Assembly (NCBI GenBank): GCA_019359745.1
Contig: JAHHGT010000008.1
Span: forward strand, 124,001-188,000
Length of the DNA: 64,000 nt
Reading direction: 5' to 3'
Origin: Aphanothece saxicola GSE-SYN-MK-01-06B
Lineage (GTDB): Bacteria > Cyanobacteriota > Cyanobacteriia > PCC-6307 > Cyanobiaceae
Under the pieces are notes generated by a model. That model saw only the letters and a list, made by a program, of their open reading frames with translations. It had not been told where the DNA came from and made no database searches. Shown piece by piece: positions 35,943 to 45,863 of the stretch. The translations under genes and the position numbers were made by a program. Positions within the stretch are counted from its first letter, which is position 1, and every line of letters starts with the position of its first letter.

Positions 35943-37643
35943 GTGTTGCGCCTCAGCGAGCTGAAACTGCCGCTTGATCACAGCGCCGCTGATCTGGAGG
36001 TGGCCATCACCCAGCGGCTGCGGCTGGCGCCCGGTGAACTGCGCCGCCACCAGCTGGTGAAACGCAGCGTCGACGCCCGCCGGCGCGGGGCGATCTCCCT
36101 GGTGTACTGCCTCGATCTTGAGCTCGAGGGCGGCGCCAGGCGACGCCTGCTGCGCCGCTTCGCCGGCGACCCCCACCTACGTCCCACCCCGGACAGCCGC
36201 TACAGGCCCGTGGCCCGGGCCGATGGGACGAGCAAGGCACCGCGGCCGGTGGTGGTGGGAGCCGGCCCCTGCGGCTACTTCGCCGCCCTGCTGCTGGCCC
36301 AGATGGGTTGGCGGCCCCTGCTGCTGGAGCGGGGCAAGGTGGTGAAGGAGCGCACGGCGGACACCTTCGGCTTCTGGCACGGACGGCGCCGCTTCGATCC
36401 CGGCTCCAACGCCCAGTTCGGCGAGGGGGGGGCAGGCACCTTCTCCGACGGCAAGCTCTACAGCCAGGTGAGTGAAGAGCCCGCCTACATCCGCAAGGTG
36501 CTCGAAGAGCTGGTGGCGGCCGGAGCCGATCCCGACATCCTCACGCTGCACCACCCCCACATCGGCACCTTCAAGCTGGCCACGGTGGTGCGGGGGCTGC
36601 GGGCCCGGATCGAGGCCCTGGGCGGCGAAGTCCGCTTCGGCCAGCACGTGGTCGAGCTGCTGCTGGAGGAGGGAGCCGACCGGCGCCTGGCCGGTGTGCG
36701 CCTGGCCGACGGCACAGCCATCGCCACCCGGCATCTGGTGCTGGCGCCGGGCCACAGCGCCCGCGACACCTTCCAGATGCTGCATGGCCTGGGCGTGGCC
36801 ATGGAGCCGAAAGCGTTTGCGGTCGGGGTGCGGATCGAGCATCCCCAGGCCCTGGTCGACCAGGCCCGCTGGGGGGAGGCCGCCGGCCATCCGCGCCTTG
36901 GCCCCGCCGAGTACAAGCTGGTGCACCACTGCCAAGGGGAAGCCACCGCTGGCCGCAGCGTCTACAGCTTCTGCATGTGTCCCGGCGGCCTGGTGGTCGG
37001 CGCCACCTCGGAGGAAGGCTGCGTCGTCACCAACGGCATGAGCCAGCACTCCCGCCGGGAACGCAACGCCAACAGCGGCCTGGTGGTGCCCGTGACCCAG
37101 GAGGACCTGGCGCCCTACGGCCAGCCGGGGGGGGAGGCCCTGGCCGGGATGGCCTTCCAGCGCCACTGGGAGCAGCAGGCCTTCCGCGCCGGCGGCGGCG
37201 ACTACCGCGCGCCGGCCCAGTGGCTGGGCGATTTCCTGGCGGGTCGCGCCAGCCAGGAGGCTCCACCGGAGGCGGTGGAGGGGTCGTACCGGCCCGGGCT
37301 CCGCTTCGGCAGCCTCGATGGCTGCCTGCCGGACTATGTGCTGGAGTCGATCCGGGAGGCCCTGCCGGCTTTCGCCCGCCGCATCCCGGGCTATGCGATG
37401 GAGGGCGCCCTGCTCACCGGCGTCGAGACCCGAACCTCCTCGCCGCTGCGGTTGCAGCGCCACCCGACGCGGCTCGAAAGCCTCAACACCCCGGGGCTGT
37501 TCCCGGCGGGGGAAGGGGGGGGCCATGCGGGCGGCATCCTTTCAGCTGCGATCGACGGCATCAAGGTGGCCGAAGCCGTGGCCCTCAGTCTCTGCGAGCC
37601 GGCGCTCCCTGCGAAACCACCCCACTCCACTGCACGGCCTTGA
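35943..37643 (+). CDS. COG2509-type FAD-dependent dehydrogenase
   Basis: This 566-residue protein has an N-terminal domain of about 85 residues (LSELKLPLDHSAADLEVAI), then a Rossmann FAD fold (VVVGAGPCGYFAALLLAQMG, LLERGK) and a long substrate domain with NAQFGEGGAGTFSDGKL. The C-terminal segment ends PGLFPAGEGGGHAGGILSAAIDGIKVAE. The family is widespread, uncharacterised and named FAD-dependent dehydrogenase. It starts with GTG at 35943. The last 59 bp overlap the convergent pgeF. Confidence 0.85.
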   Translation: MLRLSELKLPLDHSAADLEVAITQRLRLAPGELRRHQLVKRSVDARRRGAISLVYCLDLELEGGARRRLLRRFAGDPHLRPTPDSRYRPVARADGTSKAPRPVVVGAGPCGYFAALLLAQMGWRPLLLERGKVVKERTADTFGFWHGRRRFDPGSNAQFGEGGAGTFSDGKLYSQVSEEPAYIRKVLEELVAAGADPDILTLHHPHIGTFKLATVVRGLRARIEALGGEVRFGQHVVELLLEEGADRRLAGVRLADGTAIATRHLVLAPGHSARDTFQMLHGLGVAMEPKAFAVGVRIEHPQALVDQARWGEAAGHPRLGPAEYKLVHHCQGEATAGRSVYSFCMCPGGLVVGATSEEGCVVTNGMSQHSRRERNANSGLVVPVTQEDLAPYGQPGGEALAGMAFQRHWEQQAFRAGGGDYRAPAQWLGDFLAGRASQEAPPEAVEGSYRPGLRFGSLDGCLPDYVLESIREALPAFARRIPGYAMEGALLTGVETRTSSPLRLQRHPTRLESLNTPGLFPAGEGGGHAGGILSAAIDGIKVAEAVALSLCEPALPAKPPHSTARP

Positions 37644-38421
37644 CCCGGTCACGGCGCCAGGAATGGAACAGCTGCGGTTCGGCCGTCGTGCAGAGCGGAC
37701 ACAGCGCCATCCGCTCCGGCGCCAGGCCCAGCCGCTGCAGCTGCAACGCCGTGGCCCGGCGGATGTCCAGCCGATCCTTGCCGGGGTCCGGATCCAGCAG
37801 AAGGGCTCCACAACGTTCGAGGTCCGCCAGGGCAACGTCAGGATCCGGGGCAGGCCCCCCGAGCTCCTCCAGGGCAGCCGCCACCTGCAGGGTGACGGCT
37901 CGCTCCACCTGGTAACGGATGCCGTCCACAGCCGGTCCGAGCGCCACCAGCAGCTGCTCCCGGCCGGCCCCGTCCGCCACCAGCGCTTCGATCGCCGCCG
38001 GCACGATCCGCGCTGCGACGCCTCGCCAGCCGGCATGGCAGGTCGCCACCCGGCCGCCGGCGGGGTCGACGATCAGCACCGGGGTGCAATCGGCACCGCA
38101 CACCCAGAGGCTCTGGCCGCCGCCATCACTGCAGAGTCCATCGGCCTCCGGCCAGGGGGCCCCCGCGGCCTCCCCGGCGGCGAGCACCGTGCCGCCATGC
38201 ACCTGGCGGGTGCGGTGCACGCTCACGCCGGCGCTGATCTCCCCGGCCAGCTCGTCCGGCTCGCGGCCCTGCCATTGACGGGTGAAGAAGCCGTGCTCGA
38301 AGCCGGCCAGGAGGTCGCACTGGAGGTAATGGCCGCCGTAGGTGCCCACCCAGGTCCAGCCGGGCAGGTCGTTGAAGCCCGCATCGGGCCGCTCGAAGGG
38401 GGGCTCGAGCGCCTCAGCCAT
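37585..38421 (-). CDS. pgeF: Multicopper laccase-fold / purine nucleoside phosphorylase (PgeF/YfiH family)
   Basis: This 278-residue protein is of the YfiH/LACC1 family, known from work in bacteria to edit peptidoglycan precursors and to act on purine nucleosides. The metal or active-site motifs ADCTPVLIVDP and CHAGWRGVAARI are intact, and the N-terminal part has VHRTRQVHGG. The fit is strong. ATG at 38421 overlaps the tab2 stop by 8 bp, so it is the last gene of the rps1-tab2-pgeF operon. Confidence 0.88.
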   Translation of the reverse strand: MAEALEPPFERPDAGFNDLPGWTWVGTYGGHYLQCDLLAGFEHGFFTRQWQGREPDELAGEISAGVSVHRTRQVHGGTVLAAGEAAGAPWPEADGLCSDGGGQSLWVCGADCTPVLIVDPAGGRVATCHAGWRGVAARIVPAAIEALVADGAGREQLLVALGPAVDGIRYQVERAVTLQVAAALEELGGPAPDPDVALADLERCGALLLDPDPGKDRLDIRRATALQLQRLGLAPERMALCPLCTTAEPQLFHSWRRDRVKAVQWSGVVSQGAPARRD

Positions 38422-39298
38422 CCGGCAGGTCCCGCAACAGCCAGAAACCCTCGAGGCTCGGCGCCTCCTCACTCGCCTGGATGGCGATGAACTGCAAACC
38501 GCCGGCCCGCTCGCGGGCCTCCGCCAGCGCCACACCGGCCAGCCGCGCTTCCTCCTCCGGCAGGCGGGCCAGGATCCAGCGGTCTTCCAGCCCGGCCTCC
38601 AGCACCAACTGACCGGCGCAGACCTCCAGCCGGGCCGGTTCCAGGCCGGACAACCAGCCGGCGATGGCCAGGGCCCGGCGGCGGCTGAACAGCCGGATCC
38701 CCGGCACGGGAGTGGCCGGATCCAGGCCCTCGGGCAGGGCCACCAGGCCGGGGAAGGCAATCTCCCAGCCGCCGGCTTCGGCCAGGGTGGCGGCGCTGAG
38801 GGTGGCCCAGCTCCAGCTGTCGCCCCGGGCCGCCTCCGGCAGGGGCAGCGCCACGGGGGCGATCGGCTGCGGCGGCGGGGCCAGGGGGCCGGCCATGTAG
38901 CCAGGCTCCTGGGGGTAGACAGTCGCCTGTCGCTCCCGCAGCCACTCCACCAGGCCATAACAGCGCCGGCTCGGCACCAGCTCCAGACCAAGCCCTTCAG
39001 CGGCCCGCTGCACCATGGCGCGCATCGAGCCGCGCCAGCAGCGCAGCCGCCGCGGTGGGCCGTAGCCCTGGGCGGCGGCGTCCTTGATGGCCGTTTCGAT
39101 CGCGCCGCGCAACCACTGGGAATTGACGCTGGCGGCCGGGCACGCCATCGACCATCGGAAGGGTTCCGGCGCCGGCTGCAGCCCTGCGGTGGTGCAGATC
39201 AGCAGTTCCCAGCGCTTCTTGCCATCGGCCTCCAGGATCGGCCTGGAGTAGTAGTCGAGTTCCCAGTCAGGGCCAGGCGCCTGCAACGCTCCGCTCAT
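38414..39298 (-). CDS. Tab2/Atab2-family RNA-binding protein
   Basis: This 294-residue protein is homologous to Tab2, which is required in algae and plants for translation of photosystem I psaB mRNA (established for Chlamydomonas and Arabidopsis). The N terminus WELDYYSRPILEADGKKRWELLICTT and the core LRCWRGSMRAMVQRAAEGLGL are characteristic. The C terminus ends in WLLRDLPDG. The 4-bp overlap with the S1-like gene upstream suggests coupled synthesis. A role in photosystem I translation in this organism is inference. Confidence 0.85.
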   Translation of the reverse strand: MSGALQAPGPDWELDYYSRPILEADGKKRWELLICTTAGLQPAPEPFRWSMACPAASVNSQWLRGAIETAIKDAAAQGYGPPRRLRCWRGSMRAMVQRAAEGLGLELVPSRRCYGLVEWLRERQATVYPQEPGYMAGPLAPPPQPIAPVALPLPEAARGDSWSWATLSAATLAEAGGWEIAFPGLVALPEGLDPATPVPGIRLFSRRRALAIAGWLSGLEPARLEVCAGQLVLEAGLEDRWILARLPEEEARLAGVALAEARERAGGLQFIAIQASEEAPSLEGFWLLRDLPDG

Positions 39299-40569
39299 CC
39301 TGCGTCCTGTTCCTGCTGACGCAGCAGCGACCGGGCCCGGTGGGCCCGGTCCTCAGCCTCGGCCATCACCGTCTCCTTGGCGATCAGGAGCTCGCCGGCA
39401 GAACCTTCCAGCAGGGCCGTGTTGAGAGCGATGCGGCCCCGGGCGGGGTCGATGGCAGTGATCAGGGCCTTGATCGGCTCCCCCTGCTGGAAGGCCTCGC
39501 GCAGGTCGCGCAGAACGCCACCGGTGATGCAGGAGTGGTGCAGCAGGCCGCTGACGCCGCCCAGATCGACGAAGTAGCCGTAGGGCTTGACCGACGCCAC
39601 ATGGCCTTCCACCAGCTGGCCCACCTCCAGGGTGGCGAAGCGGGCGGCGGTGGCGGCCCGCTTCTCGGAGAGCACCAGCTTGCGGGTCTCGGCATTGACC
39701 TCCAGGAAGGCGACCCCAAGGGTCTGGCCGACGAGGGCCTCATGGTTCTCGCCGGCGTTGAGCTGGGAGCGGGGGATGAAGCCGCGCAGCCCCTCCAGAT
39801 CGCAGGTGACCCCACCACGGTTGAAGCCGCTCACCTTGACCTGGACCACCTTGCCCTCCTTCTCCAGCTGGCGCACCTTCTCCCAGCTGTGGCGCAGGGC
39901 GAGGGCACGGGCGCTGATGGTCACCATGCCATCGGCGTTCTGCTCGCGGGTGACGAGCACCTCGATCGGCAAGCCCTTGGGAAAGCGCTCCTTGAGGTTC
40001 GTGATCACCCCGAGGCCGCACTCGCTCTTGGGCATGAAGCCGGGGGCCTTGCCACCGATGTCCACATAGACACCGTCGCTTTCCATGCCGATCACCACCC
40101 CCTTGACCACCTCTCCGGTGGTGCCGACCGGAGCGTTCTCATCGAGGGCGGCGAGGAAGGCCTCCTCATCGAAATCAAAGTCATCCACGGTGCGGGCCTG
40201 ACGGGACGCCGTCTCAGGCGCAGCGTCGGCGGCAGCGGCACCACGGCTGGAAGCCGCGGCCGAGCCTCCACGGCGGTCGGACGCCGGGCCGAGCAGGTCG
40301 GCCATGGTGAGGCCTTCGAGGCCGTCCATGCTGAAGCGGTCCTCGTCCGCCGGGGGGGACGACGGAGGGCGCAGCGGCGGGGCGACCGGGCTCGACGCGA
40401 CTGGAGCAGGGGGTGCTTCGGCCACCACCTCCTCCTCCTTCTTGATCATCAACACCTGGGGGGGTTTGCGCAGCGGCGCCGGGGCCGACCCGGAAGGCCT
40501 CGCCGGCGGCATCGGGCGCTGGGCGGGGTTCCTGGGCTGACGCGGCGCGGGGTTGCCGGTTCCTGCCAT
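39295..40569 (-). CDS. rps1b: S1-type ribosomal protein (30S ribosomal protein S1 paralogue)
   Basis: This 424-residue protein has about 145 disordered Pro/Ala/Ser-rich residues followed by three S1 RNA-binding repeats, roughly at 150-220, 238-300 and 316-385. The conserved phrases GVYVDIGGKAPGFMP, VTCDLEGLRGFIPRSQL and YGYFVDLGGVSGLLHHS mark the repeats. The long N-terminal extension and three repeats suggest the second cyanobacterial S1 paralogue, not the short main S1. ATG at 40569 was chosen over an upstream start. It opens the operon with tab2 and pgeF. Confidence 0.88.
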   Translation of the reverse strand: MAGTGNPAPRQPRNPAQRPMPPARPSGSAPAPLRKPPQVLMIKKEEEVVAEAPPAPVASSPVAPPLRPPSSPPADEDRFSMDGLEGLTMADLLGPASDRRGGSAAASSRGAAAADAAPETASRQARTVDDFDFDEEAFLAALDENAPVGTTGEVVKGVVIGMESDGVYVDIGGKAPGFMPKSECGLGVITNLKERFPKGLPIEVLVTREQNADGMVTISARALALRHSWEKVRQLEKEGKVVQVKVSGFNRGGVTCDLEGLRGFIPRSQLNAGENHEALVGQTLGVAFLEVNAETRKLVLSEKRAATAARFATLEVGQLVEGHVASVKPYGYFVDLGGVSGLLHHSCITGGVLRDLREAFQQGEPIKALITAIDPARGRIALNTALLEGSAGELLIAKETVMAEAEDRAHRARSLLRQQEQDAG

Positions 40570-40625
40570 GGAGGTCCTCAGCGAAGCACGGGGCTCCACA
40601 CTGTACGAATCACCCGTAGAGGCCA

Positions 40626-41432
40626 ATGCCCCCCAGCACCGAGCGCCGCCTTGCCAGTCTCAGCTGGACGGCGGTGCGTGACCAGGCCGCCCGACGGGGC
40701 AGCACGGTGGTCTGGCCGTTCGGTGCCATCGAGCAGCACGGACCCCTGCTGCCCCTGGGCACCGATGGCCTGTTCGCCGAACGGGTGGCTGAAGCAGTGC
40801 TGGAGCGGCTCGACCCCGACCTGCCGATCTGGCGGCTGCCACTGCAGAGCATCGGCTTTTCGCCGGAGCATCTGGGCTTTCGCGGAACCCTCAGCCTTCC
40901 GGCCGCTCTGGTGATGGAGCTGGTGCGGTGCGTGGGCCGGGGGATTGCGGCAGCGGGCTTCCAGCGGCTGGTGCTGTTCAACGCCCATGGCGGCCAGATC
41001 GGCCTGTTGGAGGCGGCGGCGCGGGAGCTGCGGGTGCTGGAACCCGGCCTGGCGGTCCTGCCCTGCTTCCTCTGGCGTGGCGCCGACGGCCTGGAGGAAC
41101 TGATTCCCGAACCCGAGCGCAGCACCGGGCTGCATGCCGGCCTGGCCGAAACCAGCCTGATGCTGTTTCTCGAGCCGGCCACCGTCGGTGCCCTGCCCCC
41201 CGCCGACGGACTGACCTCCTTCCCACCCCCGCCCACCGGCTGGAGCCTGGAGGGGGCCTGCCCCTGTGCCTGGCTCACCGAGGACCTCAGCACCAGTGGC
41301 GTCATCGGTGATCCCGCTGGTGCCAGCGACGACCTCGGCCGCAAACTCTTCCTGCGCCTGGTGGGGAGCTGGGAGCGGCGCCTCGACGCCCTGGTCCGCA
41401 GCGACTGGCCACCGACTTCCGGCAGACCATGA
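40626..41432 (+). CDS. Creatininase-family amidohydrolase
   Basis: This 268-residue protein carries the family's metal ligands: Glu in WPFGAIEQHGP, Asp in LPLGTDGL, His in LFNAHGGQ, and Glu in LAETSLM. Members include creatininase, formamide hydrolases in cofactor synthesis and mycofactocin enzymes, so the substrate is unclear. It sits 56 bp from the divergent S1-like gene and 35 bp before ado, on the ado strand. Confidence 0.85.
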   Translation: MPPSTERRLASLSWTAVRDQAARRGSTVVWPFGAIEQHGPLLPLGTDGLFAERVAEAVLERLDPDLPIWRLPLQSIGFSPEHLGFRGTLSLPAALVMELVRCVGRGIAAAGFQRLVLFNAHGGQIGLLEAAARELRVLEPGLAVLPCFLWRGADGLEELIPEPERSTGLHAGLAETSLMLFLEPATVGALPPADGLTSFPPPPTGWSLEGACPCAWLTEDLSTSGVIGDPAGASDDLGRKLFLRLVGSWERRLDALVRSDWPPTSGRP

Positions 41433-41433
41433 C

Positions 41434-41439
41434 TAGAGT
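41434..41439 (+). promoter_or_regulatory. Possible -10 element TAGAGT before ado
   Basis: TAGAGT lies about 29-34 bp before the ado ATG, in the 35-bp gap after the creatininase gene. No clear -35 is seen. Confidence 0.3.
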
Positions 41440-41467
41440 CGTCTGATTGCCTGAGCCTGTGGTTCCC

Positions 41468-42199
41468 ATGCCCACCCTCGAAACCACCACGACCGTTGAT
41501 TCCGCGCTGGGCGCGCTCGAGGGGAGCGAGCTTCCCGACTTCACCACCGCCGCCTACAAGGACGCTTACAGCCGCATCAACGCGATCGTGATCGAAGGCG
41601 AACAGGAAGCCCATGACAACTACATGTCGCTGGGGACGCTGCTTCCCGACCAGGCCGAGGAGCTGAGCCGCCTGGCCCGCATGGAGCTGAAGCACATGAA
41701 GGGCTTCACCGCCTGTGCCAACAACCTGGGTGTCACCGCCGACATGCCCTTCGCCCAGGAGTTCTTCTCCCCCCTGCGCAACAACTTCCAGGCCGCCCTC
41801 AAGGACGGCAAGGTGGTCACCTGCCTGCTGATCCAGGCCCTGCTGATTGAAGCCTTCGCCATCTCGGCGTATCACATCTATATCCCTGTGGCCGATCCTT
41901 TCGCCCGCAAGATCACCGAGGGGGTCGTCAAGGATGAGTACACCCACCTCAACTATGGCCAGGAGTGGCTCAAGGCCCACCTGGAGGAGTCCCGCGCCGA
42001 GCTGGAACAGGCCAACCGCGACAACCTTCCCCATGTGCGTCGCATGCTTGATCGGGTCGCCGCCGATGCCGCCGTCCTGCACATGGAGAAGGAAGACCTG
42101 ATCGAGGATTTCCTGATCGCCTACCAGGACGCCCTCACGGACATCGGCTTCACCCCTCGGGAGATCGCCCGCATGGCTGCCGCGGCCCTGGTGGGCTGA
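41468..42199 (+). CDS. ado: Aldehyde deformylating oxygenase (alkane synthesis)
   Basis: This 243-residue ferritin-like di-iron enzyme converts fatty aldehyde to alkane plus formate. Ligand-bearing helices are visible: [41 protein letters not shown] and [15 protein letters not shown], with E/H pairs as expected. ATG at 41468 was chosen over 41447 because the N terminus fits the family and no coding is seen before it. It is followed by aar, the aldehyde source. Confidence 0.96.
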   Translation: MPTLETTTTVDSALGALEGSELPDFTTAAYKDAYSRINAIVIEGEQEAHDNYMSLGTLLPDQAEELSRLARMELKHMKGFTACANNLGVTADMPFAQEFFSPLRNNFQAALKDGKVVTCLLIQALLIEAFAISAYHIYIPVADPFARKITEGVVKDEYTHLNYGQEWLKAHLEESRAELEQANRDNLPHVRRMLDRVAADAAVLHMEKEDLIEDFLIAYQDALTDIGFTPREIARMAAAALVG

Positions 42200-42231
42200 A
42201 CCGAACCGCTCGCTCGCATCGGGGGAGGATG

Positions 42232-42237
42232 TAGCGT
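42232..42237 (+). promoter_or_regulatory. Possible -10 element TAGCGT before aar
   Basis: TAGCGT lies 46-51 bp before the aar ATG in the 83-bp gap after ado. It suggests separate transcription of aar from ado, but no -35 element supports it. Confidence 0.25.
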
Positions 42238-42282
42238 CGGCGACATCCGGCCACGCACCAGCCGCCGCTTTCCTGTTTCTGC

Positions 42283-43332
42283 ATGTTCGGCCTCATCGGT
42301 CATTCCACCAGCTTCGAGTCAGCGCGCAACCTGGCGCGAAGCCTTGGTTTTGAGGAGTACGCCGATGGGGATCTGGACATGTGGTGCAGTGCACCGCCCC
42401 AGTTGGTGGAAAGGATCAGCGTCACCAGCCCCACGGGCAAGCGCATTGAAGGGGCCTACATCGATTCGGTGTTCGTCCCGGAAATGCTGAGCCGCTTCAA
42501 GACGGCCAAGCGCAAGGTGCTGAATGCGATGGAACTGGCCCAGAAGAACGGCATCGACATCACCGCCCTGGGGGGCTTCACCTCGATCATCTTCGAGGAT
42601 TTCAAGCTGCTCAGAGAACAGCAGGTGCGTGCCACCACCCTGGACTGGCAGCGGTTCACCACCGGCAACACCCACACCGCCTGGGTGATCTGCCGCCAGG
42701 TGGAGGAAAACGCCCCACGGCTGGGCATCGACCTGCGGCGGGCGAAGGTGGCCGTGGTGGGCGCCACCGGTGACATCGGCAGTGCCGTCTGCCGTTGGCT
42801 GTCCCAGCGCACCGGCGTCCAGGAACTGCTGCTGGTGGCCCGCCGTCCCCAGCCCCTGGCCGATCTCCAGCAGGAGCTGGGCGGTGGCCGCATCCTGGCG
42901 TTGGAGGAGGCCCTGGACGAGGCGGATGTGGTGGTGTGGGTCGCCAGCCTGGCCCAGGCCAGCAGCCTCGATCCCAGCCGCCTGCGCCGTCCCTGCCTGA
43001 TGATCGATGGCGGTTACCCCAAGAATCTGGACACCAAGGCCGCCGGCGATGGCATCCACGTGCTGAAGGGAGGCATCGTGGCGTTCGGCTCCGACATCGG
43101 CTGGCAGATGATGGAGGCGGCGGACATGGCCAATCCCCAGCGTGAGATGTTCGCCTGCTTCGCCGAAGCGATCCTGCTGGAGTTCGAAGGCCTGCACACC
43201 AACTTCAGCTGGGGCCGCAACAACATCACCCTGGAGAAGATGGACCTCATCGGCGCCGCCTCACTTCGCCACGGATTCCAGGCCCTGGGCCTGGAAACGC
43301 CAGCACCGATCCCCAGCCTCTCCTCCACCTGA
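42283..43332 (+). CDS. aar: Long-chain acyl-[acyl-carrier-protein] reductase
   Basis: This 349-residue enzyme reduces acyl-ACP to fatty aldehyde with NADPH. The nucleotide fold is [18 protein letters not shown]. The catalytic Cys is in [17 protein letters not shown], matching the known reductase of cyanobacteria, and the substrate side has [15 protein letters not shown]. Length agrees with the family. It feeds ado upstream and is followed 38 bp later by accA. Confidence 0.96.
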   Translation: MFGLIGHSTSFESARNLARSLGFEEYADGDLDMWCSAPPQLVERISVTSPTGKRIEGAYIDSVFVPEMLSRFKTAKRKVLNAMELAQKNGIDITALGGFTSIIFEDFKLLREQQVRATTLDWQRFTTGNTHTAWVICRQVEENAPRLGIDLRRAKVAVVGATGDIGSAVCRWLSQRTGVQELLLVARRPQPLADLQQELGGGRILALEEALDEADVVVWVASLAQASSLDPSRLRRPCLMIDGGYPKNLDTKAAGDGIHVLKGGIVAFGSDIGWQMMEAADMANPQREMFACFAEAILLEFEGLHTNFSWGRNNITLEKMDLIGAASLRHGFQALGLETPAPIPSLSST

Positions 43333-43370
43333 TTTCCTCTCCACCTGATCTGTCCCCTGCTCCTCCAACC

Positions 43371-44360
43371 ATGGCCCGCCGCGTCCTGCTGGACTTCGAG
43401 AAACCACTGGTGGAGCTGGAGGAGCAGATCGAGCAGATCCGCCAGCTGGCCCGCGATTCCGAGGTCGATGTGAGCCAGCAGCTGCTGCAGCTGGAAACCC
43501 TCGCCACCCGGCGCCGCGAGGAGATCTTCAGCTCCCTCAGCCCGGCCCAGAAGATCCAGGTGGCCCGCCACCCCCAGCGGCCCAGCACCCTCGACTACAT
43601 CCAGGTCATCACCGACGAGTGGATCGAGCTGCATGGCGACCGCCGCGGCAACGACGACCGCGCCCTGGTGGGCGGAGTCGGCCGGATCGGCGACCAGGCG
43701 GTGGTGCTGCTCGGCCACCAGAAGGGCCGGGACATGAAGGAGAACGTGGCCCGCAACTTCGGCATGGCCTCACCCGGTGGCTACCGCAAGGCGATGCGGC
43801 TGATGGACCACGCCGACCGCTTCCGTCTGCCGATCCTCAGCTTCATCGACACCCCCGGGGCCTACGCCGGGGTCAAGGCCGAGGAGGAGGGTCAGGGCGA
43901 GGCGATCGCCGTCAACCTGCGCGAAATGTTCCGCCTGCGGGTGCCCATCATCGCCGTGGTGATCGGTGAGGGCGGCTCCGGCGGCGCCCTCGGCATCGGC
44001 GTGGCCGATCGGTTGCTGATGTTCGAGCACAGCGTCTACACCGTGGCCAGCCCCGAAGCCTGCGCGTCGATCCTCTGGCGCGATGCGGCCAAGGCGCCCG
44101 CCGCCGCCGAGGCCCTGCGCATCACCGCTGCCGACCTGCTGCAGCTGGGGTTGGTGGATGCCCTGCTGAAGGAACCCTCCGGGGGCAACCACTGGGCGCC
44201 GATGCAGGCCGCCGAGACGCTGCGCGCGGCCCTGCTGGGGCAGCTCGCCGAGTTGCAGACCTGCAGCGAAGCCGACCTGCTCGAGGCCCGTTACGCCAAA
44301 TTCCGACGCATGGGCCAGGTTCTGGAGGGGGCGGCGACGGATCCCGCTTTTGCGCCGTAG
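43371..44360 (+). CDS. accA: Acetyl-CoA carboxylase carboxyltransferase subunit alpha
   Basis: This 329-residue subunit transfers the carboxyl group from biotin to acetyl-CoA, making malonyl-CoA. The N-terminal coiled start [20 protein letters not shown] is typical. The active-site region includes [32 protein letters not shown], and [17 protein letters not shown]. The gene follows ado-aar, a frequent arrangement in alpha-cyanobacteria. Length is normal. Confidence 0.96.
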   Translation: MARRVLLDFEKPLVELEEQIEQIRQLARDSEVDVSQQLLQLETLATRRREEIFSSLSPAQKIQVARHPQRPSTLDYIQVITDEWIELHGDRRGNDDRALVGGVGRIGDQAVVLLGHQKGRDMKENVARNFGMASPGGYRKAMRLMDHADRFRLPILSFIDTPGAYAGVKAEEEGQGEAIAVNLREMFRLRVPIIAVVIGEGGSGGALGIGVADRLLMFEHSVYTVASPEACASILWRDAAKAPAAAEALRITAADLLQLGLVDALLKEPSGGNHWAPMQAAETLRAALLGQLAELQTCSEADLLEARYAKFRRMGQVLEGAATDPAFAP

Positions 44361-44385
44361 GGTTGAACCACTGCCTCCCTGCCCG

Positions 44386-45096
44386 TTGCCCGCTGCCCTG
44401 ATCACCGGTGCCTCCCGCGGCATCGGAGCTGCCGCCGCCCGCCGCTTTGCCGGCGAGGGCTACGACCTTCTGCTGGTGGCCCGCACCTGTACCGACCTTG
44501 ACGACCTCGCCGGGGAGCTGCGGGGGTTGGGGCGGCGCGTCGAAACCCTGGCCCTCGACCTGGCCCAGGCCGAGGCCATCCCTGGGGCGATGGCCGAACT
44601 GCTCGGGCGAGGACTGCAGCCTTCGGTCGTGATCAACAACGCCGGTGCCGCCTGGACCGGCCCCTTGGCGGCCATGCCCCTGGAGCGTTGGCAGTGGCTC
44701 CTGCAGCTCAACCTCACCAGCGTCTTCCAGGTCTGCCTGGCGGTGCTGCCCGGCCTGCGCCAGGCCGGTGGCGGTCGGATCATCAACGTCAGCAGCCATG
44801 CCGCCAGGAATGCCTTTCCGGACTGGGGGGCCTACTGCGTCAGCAAAGCCGCCCTGGCCTCCTTCAGCCGCTGCCTTGAGGCGGAGGAACGGGGCGCCGG
44901 CATCGCGGTGAGCACCCTCACCCTGGGGGCGGTGAATACGCCTCTCTGGGACAGTGAAACCGTCCACAGTTCCTTCGACCGACGTGCCATGCTTTCAGCA
45001 GAGCAGGTGGCTGAATCCCTGCTTTACCTTGCGCGGCAACCCCACAGCCAGACGGTTGAGGACCTCACCCTGATGCCAGCCGCCGGAGCCTTCTAA
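44386..45096 (+). CDS. Short-chain dehydrogenase/reductase
   Basis: This 236-residue SDR has the cofactor motif LITGASRGIGAAAARRF, NAG in VVINNAGAAW, the catalytic Ser in IINVSSHA and the Tyr-x3-Lys pair in AYCVSKAAL. The substrate is not predictable from sequence. The start is TTG at 44386, 26 bp after accA; another TTG at 44350 lies inside accA and is less likely. As it follows the alkane and malonyl-CoA genes, a lipid-related role is possible. Confidence 0.85.
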   Translation: MPAALITGASRGIGAAAARRFAGEGYDLLLVARTCTDLDDLAGELRGLGRRVETLALDLAQAEAIPGAMAELLGRGLQPSVVINNAGAAWTGPLAAMPLERWQWLLQLNLTSVFQVCLAVLPGLRQAGGGRIINVSSHAARNAFPDWGAYCVSKAALASFSRCLEAEERGAGIAVSTLTLGAVNTPLWDSETVHSSFDRRAMLSAEQVAESLLYLARQPHSQTVEDLTLMPAAGAF

Positions 45097-45104
45097 CCCC
45101 CCTT

Positions 45105-45848
45105 ATGACATCCACCCTCCCCAGCGGCCTCAGCGCCCGTCAGGCCGCTCCCGTCACGACTCCCATTCCTGTCAGCCTGCGGATCCGCGAGCGACTGCAG
45201 AAGGAAGGGGTGCCATTTCTGGCCAACGACAACATCTCCGAGCATCTGCGCGAGGGTGAACTCGACCAGCTGGAGATTGAAGTCGCCGGCAAGGTACGGG
45301 AACTGCTCCGCAGTCTTGTGATTGATATCGAGAACGACCACAACACCGAGGAGACGGCCGAGCGGGTGGCCAAGATGTACCTCCACGAGGTGTTCAAGGG
45401 CCGTTACCACGAGCAGCCCAAGATCGCCAGCTTCCCCAACGTGAAGCAGCTCGACGAGATTTACACGGTGGGGCCCATCTCCATCCGTTCCGCCTGTTCC
45501 CACCATCTGGTGCCGATCCTCGGCAACTGCTGGATCGGGATCAAACCCGGCGAACGGGTGATCGGTCTGTCGAAGTTCTCCCGGGTGGCCGACTGGGTGT
45601 TCTCCCGGCCCCACATCCAGGAGGAGGCCGTGATCATCCTCGCCGACGAGATCGAGCGGCTCTGTGAGCCCCTCGGCCTGGCGATCCTGGTGAAAGCCCA
45701 GCACTACTGCATGAAATGGCGCGGGGTGAAGGAACCCCAGACCAGCATGGTGAACTCCGTCGTGCGCGGTGATTTCCGCCACGACCCCAGCCTCAAGCAG
45801 GAGTTCTTCGAACTCGTGCGTCAACAGGAGTCGATGCTCGGCAACTGA
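45105..45848 (+). CDS. folE: GTP cyclohydrolase I
   Basis: This 247-residue enzyme opens GTP to make dihydroneopterin triphosphate for folate. The zinc and catalytic region SIRSACSHHLVPILG (Cys and His) and the second Cys in QHYCMKWRGVKEP are intact. The N-terminal extension of about 25 residues is variable in the family. It starts with ATG at 45105, only 8 bp after the SDR, so it probably shares its transcript. Confidence 0.95.
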   Translation: MTSTLPSGLSARQAAPVTTPIPVSLRIRERLQKEGVPFLANDNISEHLREGELDQLEIEVAGKVRELLRSLVIDIENDHNTEETAERVAKMYLHEVFKGRYHEQPKIASFPNVKQLDEIYTVGPISIRSACSHHLVPILGNCWIGIKPGERVIGLSKFSRVADWVFSRPHIQEEAVIILADEIERLCEPLGLAILVKAQHYCMKWRGVKEPQTSMVNSVVRGDFRHDPSLKQEFFELVRQQESMLGN

Positions 45849-45863
45849 GCCGCTGGCCGGCGC

